A stretch of DNA of 56,989 nucleotides from Streptomyces echinatus (lineage in GTDB: Bacteria > Actinomycetota > Actinomycetes > Streptomycetales > Streptomycetaceae): the NCBI RefSeq assembly GCF_014203595.1, contig NZ_JACHJK010000026.1:1-56989 (forward strand). Direction: 5' to 3'. The notes under the pieces were generated by a model, which saw nothing but the letters and a program-made list of their open reading frames with translations, ran no database searches and had not been told where the DNA came from. This document shows, piece by piece, positions 51,721 through 56,989 of this stretch; within the stretch, counting starts at the first letter, position 1, and every line of letters starts with the position of its first letter. The position numbers and the translations under genes are program-made.

Positions 51721-52241
51721 GAAAACTCCGCGGAAGAATTCGGTGAACAAGGGCCCCATGGTGGCCATGCCCGCTGAGTAAGTGTCAAGTGCACACAGAA
51801 CGAAGGCCATTGCCGTCGCCATTGCCGAAAGCCTCGCCGGCACCCCGGGGTGGCCGACGATGCGGGCGGGTGAGTCCGGCGGCGATCGGCCGCGAGAAGC
51901 CGCGGAGCCGGAGGGGCTCCGCGGAAGCGGCCCGGCCGGCCGAGGCGGGGGAGCGCGGGCCGGGCCGTCCGGACGAATGGCCGGTACGTCGCTTGTGCGC
52001 CGTTCCCCGTGCGGCAGCCGGTGCGGCGCCCCGGATGGCGCGGCACCCCATCACTCCACCCGACGTGCCATCACCAGATGCCTGGTCAAAGGACTGTTAA
52101 CCGCTCACGCGGTTGCCTCCCCGCGCCGTCGCGCGGTGCGCGGCCCTGCAGTACACCCAGAACAAGTCGGGACAGTCGGTTTAGTTTCTTGGTAGCGTCA
52201 GTGTCCCGAACCTTGAACCGACGATGCCTGAGGAGGCGTTG
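51721..52241. promoter_or_regulatory. Divergent promoter region between NCS1 permease and StrR-like gene
   Basis: About 520 bp without a supportable gene. A 10-bp hairpin (CCGCGGAGCC/GGCTCCGCGG, 51900-51924) lies in the middle. The AT-richer part 52160-52210 probably carries the regulator promoter, but no boxes can be fixed. Confidence 0.4.
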
Positions 52242-53294
52242 ATGCTCGACGCGTCAACGGCAGACGGGGTCAGGCCGCCAGCGCCGGACACGTCTCAGCA
52301 GTCAGTCTCGGAACTGATCCCCATCAGCTCATTGGTGGCGTGCGACTCACCGCGAACGGCCGGGGGGAGCGCGGCGCACGCCGAGATGCTGGCCGAAGCG
52401 CCGACCCCGCTGCCGCCCATCGTCGTACACCGGCCGACCATGCGGATCATCGACGGCATGCACCGGGTGCAGGCGGCCGTGCTGCGGGGAGAGGACCGCG
52501 TCGAGGTTCGGTTCGTGGACGGCACGGCCGACGACGCCTTCGTGCTGGCCGTCCGGCTCAACGCCGAACACGGCATGCCGCTGTCGCGCCGGGACCGGGT
52601 CGCGGCGGCCGAGCGCATCATCAGCAGCCACGGCCGGTGGTCGGACCGGCGTATCGCCGAAGTGACAGGTCTTTCGCCGGTCACGGTCTCCGCGCTGCGC
52701 AGGAGGACGACCGCCGACAGCGACCAGGTGGAGGCACGGACCGGACGCGACGGGCGTTCGAGGCCGGTCGACAGCGCGGTCGGCCGGCGCCGCGCCGTCC
52801 AGGTCATCGCGGCCCGCCCGGACGCGTCGTTGCGTGAGATCGCGCAGGAGGCGGGGATAGCCCCGGCGACGGCCAGGGATGTCCGCCGGCGCATCCGTGA
52901 GGGCAAGGACCCGGTTCCGGCCAAGCTCCGCGGCACCGCGCAGGACAGCGGGGAGGCGGCCGGGAGCGGGGCGCGCAACCGGGTCCTCGCGGAGACGGCC
53001 GGCCATGGCCCGCGCATACGGTCGGAGCCCGTCGTGGTCGCGGGACCCAGCCGGTTCGCGAACCTGCGCAAGGACCCCTCATTGCGCTTCTCCGAGGCGG
53101 GCCGGGCGCTGCTGCAACTCCTCGCGGCGGCCAACGAGCTCGATGACGAGCGGTGGAGGTGGCTGATGAGCGCGGTGCCGGCCCACCGGCACGCCGACAT
53201 CGCCCGGGCCGCCAGGCTGTGCGGCGAGCGTTGGCTGACCTTCGCCGAAGAGCTGGAACGCGGCAGCGGTATGCGTGCCAGCCGTGCCGTTTGA
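52242..53294 (+). CDS. StrR/NovG-like regulator with ParB-type N-terminal domain
   Basis: A 350-residue DNA-binding protein. The N-terminal half has a ParB/sulfiredoxin-like fold (LPPIVVHRPTMRIIDGMHRV, EVRFVDGTADDAF) followed by a helix-turn-helix (RIAEVTGLSPVTVSALRRRT) and a second one (LREIAQEAGIAPATARDVRR). This layout is that of StrR and NovG, pathway activators of streptomycin and novobiocin, and of similar regulators in other clusters. TGAGGAGGCGTTG precedes the ATG. It could be the last gene of the cluster on this side. Confidence 0.82.
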   Translation: MLDASTADGVRPPAPDTSQQSVSELIPISSLVACDSPRTAGGSAAHAEMLAEAPTPLPPIVVHRPTMRIIDGMHRVQAAVLRGEDRVEVRFVDGTADDAFVLAVRLNAEHGMPLSRRDRVAAAERIISSHGRWSDRRIAEVTGLSPVTVSALRRRTTADSDQVEARTGRDGRSRPVDSAVGRRRAVQVIAARPDASLREIAQEAGIAPATARDVRRRIREGKDPVPAKLRGTAQDSGEAAGSGARNRVLAETAGHGPRIRSEPVVVAGPSRFANLRKDPSLRFSEAGRALLQLLAAANELDDERWRWLMSAVPAHRHADIARAARLCGERWLTFAEELERGSGMRASRAV

Positions 53295-53298
53295 GCGA

Positions 53299-53325
53299 GC
53301 CGGCCGGGCATCGTCCCCGGCCGGC
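53299..53325 (+). terminator. Hairpin terminator after the StrR-like gene
   Basis: GCCGGCCGGG and CCCGGCCGGC pair perfectly around 7 nt, starting 5 bp after the stop codon. Confidence 0.75.
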
Positions 53326-53801
53326 GATCCTCAATTCATACCGCTTCAGCGGTTTCCAAAATCGTTCGCCGGCGATCCGGCTCGACCGTCGGCGGACCCA
53401 CGGCAACGCCGCGTCCGCCGGCCCCCGACAACGGGCGGTCCGGTCCGCGGACCCGTTTCCACCGCTCCGAAGCCGTCATCCACCTCGCGGTGATCGACCT
53501 CGCGACCCGCGGGCTCACCCGCACTTCGAGTACGCCGGAGGAGGAACGCGCTCCCCGAACACATCACCGGCGCACGGCGCGCCACCGCACATCCCCTCAC
53601 ATCGACCACGCCGACGCCCGGGGCGGCCGGAAGCGGCCGGCGCGGCCGGGGTGCGATCAAGACGGACGAGGGGTGCGATGGATACCCGGAGCCGTGCCGC
53701 GCCTCCCCCCCCCGGGGGACCGCCGGCTCCGCGACCCGGGCGCTGCCGTGCCGACCGCGGCAGTCCCCACCAGGCCGAACCGAAGAGCGGCGGTGACCCT
53801 C
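53326..53801. other. Intergenic stretch, no gene seen
   Basis: About 475 bp before the I36-type protein. Frames here are Arg/Pro-rich without ribosome sites. GAAGAGCGG at about 53781 may serve the next gene. Confidence 0.45.
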
Positions 53802-54299
53802 ATGACCGCGCACACCGCAGCCGTGGCCCGACGCACCGGCCCGCGCTGCCGACGCACCGGCCCGCGCTGCCGACGCACCGGCCCGCGCTGCCGGGGCGCC
53901 GCACTCTACGCCGGCCTCGCCCTCCTCTTCGTCTTCGCCCCCGCGGCCCAGGACTGGCCGGTCGGCTCCGTGGCGTCCGCCGAGCGCTGCAGCCCGGGCT
54001 GGGTGTGCGGTTGGACCGGCCCCTCGTACACAGGTGTGGTGAGCCTCGCGGCGCAGGACATGCCGTACTACCCCGAGACGACCGCCTACGTCGGCTTCAA
54101 CAACGCGGCGTCGGTGTGGAACGGCGCCGGGACATCGCGCGTCGGCGGCGAGCCCCGGGGCCGATGCGTCACCGTGTACAACGGCACCGCCTACAAGGGA
54201 CGCGCCCTGACCATCGCCCCCGGCCAGGGCATTGCCCAACTGCCCGCATCCTTCGGCCACATCCACTCCAGCCGCTTCCACCCCTGCCGACTGCCCTGA
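53802..54299 (+). CDS. Secreted peptidase-inhibitor family I36 protein
   Basis: A 165-residue exported protein. After a long basic N-region comes the hydrophobic segment GAALYAGLALLFVFAPAA and then the mature domain with CSPGWVCGWTG, AYVGFNNAASVWNG and RCVTVYNGTAYKG. These blocks are those of the I36 family (SMI, a Streptomyces metalloproteinase inhibitor, crystallin-like fold). Four cysteines could form two disulfides. The N-region holds three RRTGPRC repeats, unusual before a signal segment; a later start may be the real one, though I see no better ribosome site. Confidence 0.7.
   Translation: MTAHTAAVARRTGPRCRRTGPRCRRTGPRCRGAALYAGLALLFVFAPAAQDWPVGSVASAERCSPGWVCGWTGPSYTGVVSLAAQDMPYYPETTAYVGFNNAASVWNGAGTSRVGGEPRGRCVTVYNGTAYKGRALTIAPGQGIAQLPASFGHIHSSRFHPCRLP
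53829..53891 (+). repeat. Three tandem copies of a 21-bp unit
   Basis: CGACGCACCGGCCCGCGCTG(C) is repeated three times without mismatch and encodes RRTGPRC each time, in the N-terminal region of the I36-type protein. The unit keeps the frame. Confidence 0.85.
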
Positions 54300-54373
54300 C
54301 CTGCGGGCCCGGGCCCGGGTGGACGAAGGCGTCGGGGCCGCGCCACCGCCCTCCGTCCCAGCCCTTGCTTCAT

Positions 54374-54390
54374 CTATCGAAACTCGATAG
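54374..54390. promoter_or_regulatory. Palindromic operator 1 upstream of the DUF2975/XRE pair
   Basis: CTATCGA-AAC-TCGATAG, perfect 7-bp arms, in an AT-richer gap 33 bp before the DUF2975 start. Confidence 0.55.
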
Positions 54391-54415
54391 CTTTCCATCG
54401 CATCTCGATGGAAAG
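54391..54415. promoter_or_regulatory. Palindromic operator 2 upstream of the DUF2975/XRE pair
   Basis: CTTTCCATCG and CGATGGAAAG are perfect 10-bp arms around 5 bp, directly adjoining operator 1 and just ahead of the start codon. It shares the ATCG/CGAT core with operator 1 and overlaps the GGAAAG ribosome site. Confidence 0.55.
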
Positions 54416-54422
54416 TTGGGTC

Positions 54423-54914
54423 ATGGGAAAGCTGACCGTGCGTGCGCTGCGCGCCGTGCTCGTGGCGGTACTCGCCGGCACCGCATTCGTGCAGGCAGCA
54501 ATGGTGTGGACATTGGCCGGCGGGAACGACCCGGAGGACGGGTCGCTCCCGCTGACCCCGCTGCGCGTGATCACGATCCTGGGCATGGTGTCGGCCCAGG
54601 TCGCCCTGGTCTGCGTGTGGCGGCTGGTGACGATGGTGCGACGCGGCACCGTGTTCTCCCGCGCCGCCTTCCGGTACGTGGACAGGATGATCGGCGCGAT
54701 CGTGGCGGCCGCCCTCCTGTGGTTCGCGGTCACGGCCGTCAATGCGCCCGGCCAGCGGGACGACCCGGGCGTCACCGTCATCATGGGCGGGGTGGGCGTG
54801 GCCATCCTGGGGGTCGCGCTCATCGTGCTCGTGCTGCGGACGCTGCTCGCCCAGGCGGTCGCGCGCGACGTCGAAGCGTCGCAGATGCGGGCCGAGTTGG
54901 ACGAGGTGATCTGA
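54423..54914 (+). CDS. DUF2975 membrane protein
   Basis: A 163-residue protein with four hydrophobic segments (LRAVLVAVLAGTAFVQAAMV, then ITILGMVSAQVALVCVW, MIGAIVAAALLWFAV and VGVAILGVALIVLVL) and the family's F-S-R block (VFSRAAFRYV) between segments 2 and 3. DUF2975 proteins are commonly paired with a small XRE regulator, as here, with TGATG overlap. The start is the ATG at 54423 behind GGAAAG; an in-frame ATG at 54408 lies within the operator and has no ribosome site. Function unknown. Confidence 0.78.
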   Translation: MGKLTVRALRAVLVAVLAGTAFVQAAMVWTLAGGNDPEDGSLPLTPLRVITILGMVSAQVALVCVWRLVTMVRRGTVFSRAAFRYVDRMIGAIVAAALLWFAVTAVNAPGQRDDPGVTVIMGGVGVAILGVALIVLVLRTLLAQAVARDVEASQMRAELDEVI

Positions 54915-55135
54915 TGCCCATCGTCGTCGACATCGACGTGATGCTGGCCAGGCGGAAGATGTCCGTGGGCGAGCTCGCGGAACGCGTCGGGATCACGCCC
55001 GCCAACCTGGCGGTCCTCAAGAACGGCCGTGCCAAGGCGGTGCGCTTCGCGACGCTCGCCGCGCTCTGCGAGGTCCTCAAGTGCCAGCCGGGCGACCTGC
55101 TGCGCTGGGAGGCCGAGGACGCCGCAGCCGGATGA
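54914..55135 (+). CDS. Small XRE (YozG-like) regulator
   Basis: A 73-residue protein that is almost only a Cro/C1 helix-turn-helix: MLARRKMSVGELAERVGIT, NLAVLKNGRAKAVRF, LCEVLKCQPGDLL. It overlaps the DUF2975 gene by one base and is presumably its transcriptional partner, binding the two palindromes upstream. Length is normal for the YozG-type group. Confidence 0.85.
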   Translation: MPIVVDIDVMLARRKMSVGELAERVGITPANLAVLKNGRAKAVRFATLAALCEVLKCQPGDLLRWEAEDAAAG

Positions 55136-55347
55136 CGTGCCCCAGACCGGTACCCGGCCACATGGGGCGTCGCCGGGCCTCCGGCAGCAACTCCTCGTGG
55201 CCGCCGGCGGCAAGGACGACACGACCGGGGAAGGTCCAACAGCGCCTTGCAGCGCTGGCGATGTACGGCAAGACCACCGAGTCCTGCCAAGCGGCCGTCC
55301 CACCCGCGCATCCACCCTGATGCAGGCGGGACTTGTGGGGACGCGAC

Positions 55348-56178
55348 CTAGTCGTGGACGGTGGCGCGGGCAGCGTCGGCGATGAGGTCGGCCACGGCGC
55401 CGGGGTGGGAGACGGCGACGTCATGGGCCGAGCCGACTTCGACCGTGTGCGCGGCGGCACGCTTGGCCATGAAGCGCTGGGCGGCCGGCGGGATGGCCTG
55501 GTCGTGCGTGGCGACGAGGTACCACGAGGGGATCGTCTTCCACGCCGCCGCCTGACTCTTGGCGGCAAGGCTGGACGCGTCGATGGGGCGCTGAGTCGCG
55601 GCCATGACCGCAGCGGTCGAAGCGGGCACGTCGGCGGCGAAGGCCTCCCGGAACTTGTCCGGCTTGATGTAGAGGTCGGTACCGGTGCTTCCGTCGGCGT
55701 TCGGGTAGGGCAACTGGTCGAGGGCGTCGGGGAGTTTGCTGCCGGGGAAGGCGCCCAGGATGTCGTTGGCGCTCTCTCCCTTGTCCGGGGCGATGGCGGC
55801 CGCGTACACGAGGGCCTTGACGTCGGCGTCACCTGCGGCGGCGTTGGTGATCACCTCACCGCCGTAGGAGTGCCCGACCAGAACGATGGGCCCGCGGATG
55901 CCGTGCAGCACGCTGGCGAGGTAGGCGGAGTCGCCGGGCAGCCCGCGCAGCGGGTTGGCGGGAGCGATGACGCGATAGCCGCGGTGCTGGAGGTCCTTGA
56001 CGACGCCGCTCCAGCTGGAGGAGTCCGCGAAGGCGCCGTGCACCAGGACGACGGTGGGCTTGGCGGGGGCGTGCGAGGGACCGGGGGATGCGACTGCGAA
56101 CGCCCCGGTGCTGATCGTTACGGCGACACCCGCAGCTATGGCCACGGCCGCAATCTTGCTGTTGCGACGGATTTCCAT
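55348..56178 (-). CDS. Secreted alpha/beta hydrolase
   Basis: A 276-residue protein with a signal peptide (RRNSKIAAVAIAAGVAV...ISTGAFAVASPGPSHA) and an alpha/beta-hydrolase domain: VVLVHGAFADSSSW (oxyanion HG), the nucleophile elbow GHSYGG, acid region VATHDQAIPP and the His in SAHDVAVSHP. The pattern is that of the esterase-like family often induced by oxidants. A MarR/OhrR-type palindrome lies 56 bp upstream. The substrate is unknown. Confidence 0.87.
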   Translation of the reverse strand: MEIRRNSKIAAVAIAAGVAVTISTGAFAVASPGPSHAPAKPTVVLVHGAFADSSSWSGVVKDLQHRGYRVIAPANPLRGLPGDSAYLASVLHGIRGPIVLVGHSYGGEVITNAAAGDADVKALVYAAAIAPDKGESANDILGAFPGSKLPDALDQLPYPNADGSTGTDLYIKPDKFREAFAADVPASTAAVMAATQRPIDASSLAAKSQAAAWKTIPSWYLVATHDQAIPPAAQRFMAKRAAAHTVEVGSAHDVAVSHPGAVADLIADAARATVHD

Positions 56179-56233
56179 GAGATCACTTTCCGTGAAGTCC
56201 TCGATGTGACTGCCTCAGGACGCCAAGCATACA

Positions 56234-56248
56234 CACAATTAAATTGTG
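56234..56248. promoter_or_regulatory. MarR/OhrR-type operator upstream of the hydrolase gene
   Basis: CACAATT-A-AATTGTG is a perfect palindrome closely resembling the OhrR box (TACAATTAAATTGTA). A second half, CAACTCAATTG, follows at once. It is AT-rich in a GC-rich background. No marR gene is within the window beside it. Confidence 0.55.
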
Positions 56249-56435
56249 CACAACTCAATTGCCCGCCTCTCACTGTGCGGCCGTCGCGCTGAGCAGGGGG
56301 TCCCCCAGTCGGAGGCGGCCGCTCCACCGGCAGACCAGCCGAGTGGCCGACGGAGCGCCGCAGGGCAGGGCGCGAGATTGGACGGCAGGACAGGGGCTTG
56401 ACCCCAAGCACCCATCAGCAGCAGAGGAGGCAGTC

Positions 56436-56989
56436 ATGTCCGTTCACCCCGGGTCCCTGCCGCGCGAGGAGGTGGTGGCCGGCACCGCGCGGGTCAAGCG
56501 CGGCATGGCGGAGCAGCTCAAGGGCGGCGTGATCATGGACGTCGTCACGCCGGAGCAGGCGAAGATCGCCGAGGACGCGGGCGCGGTCGCGGTCATGGCC
56601 CTGGAGCGGGTCCCGGCCGACATCCGCAAGGACGGCGGCGTGGCCCGTATGTCCGACCCGGACATGATCGAGGGCATCATCGACGCGGTCTCGATCCCGG
56701 TCATGGCCAAGTCCCGCATCGGTCACTTCGTCGAGGCCCAGGTGCTGCAGTCCCTCGGCGTCGACTACATCGACGAGTCGGAGGTCCTCACCCCGGCCGA
56801 CGAGGTCAACCACTCCGACAAGTGGGCCTTCACGACCCCCTTCGTGTGTGGTGCGACCAACCTGGGCGAGGCCCTGCGCCGTATCGCCGAGGGCGCCGCG
56901 ATGATCCGCTCCAAGGGCGAGGCCGGCACCGGCAACGTCGTCGAGGCCGTCCGCCACCTGCGCCAGATCAAGAACGAGATCGCCCGCCT
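56436..56989 (+). CDS. pdxS: Pyridoxal 5'-phosphate synthase lyase subunit PdxS (3' cut by window end)
   Basis: The first 184 codons of PdxS. GTARVKRGMAEQLKGGVIMD contains the catalytic Asp; VMALERVPADIRKDGGVARM, VMAKSRIGHF (first Schiff-base Lys) and MIRSKGEAGTGN (second Lys) are all intact. With PdxT glutaminase it forms PLP from ribose 5-phosphate, glyceraldehyde 3-phosphate and ammonia. AGAGGAGGCAGTC precedes the ATG. It marks return to conserved chromosome; pdxT should follow outside the window. Confidence 0.97.
   Translation, partial: MSVHPGSLPREEVVAGTARVKRGMAEQLKGGVIMDVVTPEQAKIAEDAGAVAVMALERVPADIRKDGGVARMSDPDMIEGIIDAVSIPVMAKSRIGHFVEAQVLQSLGVDYIDESEVLTPADEVNHSDKWAFTTPFVCGATNLGEALRRIAEGAAMIRSKGEAGTGNVVEAVRHLRQIKNEIAR

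Noticed and set aside
53829..53891. Possible CRISPR-like array
   Set aside because: The three 21-bp copies are tandem without spacers and lie inside a reading frame.
55136..55347. Possible transposase fragment on the minus strand
   Set aside because: Short frames such as one reading KSRLHQGGCAGG have no recognisable transposase motif; nothing can be supported in this 210-bp gap.
1..56989. tRNA or rRNA genes
   Set aside because: No cloverleaf with a GGTTCGAATC-type T-arm was recognised; a GGTTCGAATCC string at 19841-19851 lacks the matching acceptor and anticodon arms around it.

Overview
The window is high-GC actinomycete DNA and almost certainly from a Streptomyces. The support is GC-rich third codon positions, frequent GTG starts with strong GGAGG-type ribosome sites, ScbR/AvaR-type autoregulator receptors, a SARP regulator, an MmyB-type XRE regulator and a TTA-containing antibiotic-type exporter. 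The two edges look like ordinary chromosome: the end of a lytic transglycosylase at the left, and pdxS (vitamin B6) cut by the right border. Between them is an accessory, secondary-metabolite region of about 50 kb.

Layout. (1) 1-2.5 kb: housekeeping edge with an IS200/IS605 (tnpB) remnant, a CsbD-like gene, a small membrane protein and a decayed AraC/GlxA-type regulator. (2) 3.0-9.9 kb: three ScbR/AvaR-type receptor genes, a cytochrome P450 and a divergent acyl-CoA oxidase. The gene content and, as far as I recall it, the order match the avenolide (butenolide hormone) locus of S. avermitilis. ARE-like operators lie before the receptor genes. (3) 10.4-19.5 kb: a tightly overlapping plus-strand operon encoding a transglutaminase-like protein, an AurF-like diiron oxygenase, a carrier protein, an aminoacyl-tRNA-synthetase-like amino acid:carrier-protein ligase, a nitronate-monooxygenase-type flavoprotein, an alpha/beta hydrolase, a second carrier protein and a phosphopantetheinyl transferase. 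An amino acid permease and a PLP decarboxylase follow, with a KSIII-like acyltransferase facing them. (4) 21.4-24.5 kb: a divergent TetR/MFS pair and a LuxR-type regulator. (5) 24.8-41.1 kb: a minus-strand operon reading Rieske oxygenase, its reductase, NRPS (A-T-C), NRPS (half C-A-T-C-A-T-TE), SbnA, SbnB, MFS and ATP-grasp ligase. (6) 41.5-43.5 kb: divergent GriI/GriH-like genes for 3-amino-4-hydroxybenzoate. (7) 43.6-53.3 kb: regulators (XRE/MmyB, SARP, StrR-like ParB protein), a MalY-type C-S lyase/aminotransferase, an MFS exporter and an NCS1 permease. (8) 53.8-57 kb: ordinary chromosome.

How it may work together (inference). A butenolide hormone made by the P450 and acyl-CoA oxidase would be sensed by the receptors and relieve repression, with the SARP, StrR-like and other regulators downstream. 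One arm supplies 2,3-diaminopropionate (SbnA/SbnB) and 3-amino-4-hydroxybenzoate to a three-module NRPS, with Rieske oxidation and ATP-grasp ligation as tailoring. Pocket residues read by eye suggest a Val-like, a Ser and a basic residue. The other arm loads a free amino acid onto a small carrier protein and probably N-oxidises it there, then passes it to a transglutaminase-like or KSIII-like acyltransferase. I know of no described pathway with this exact set, so it is the best candidate for an undescribed system. Whether the two arms make one product or two cannot be decided from sequence alone.
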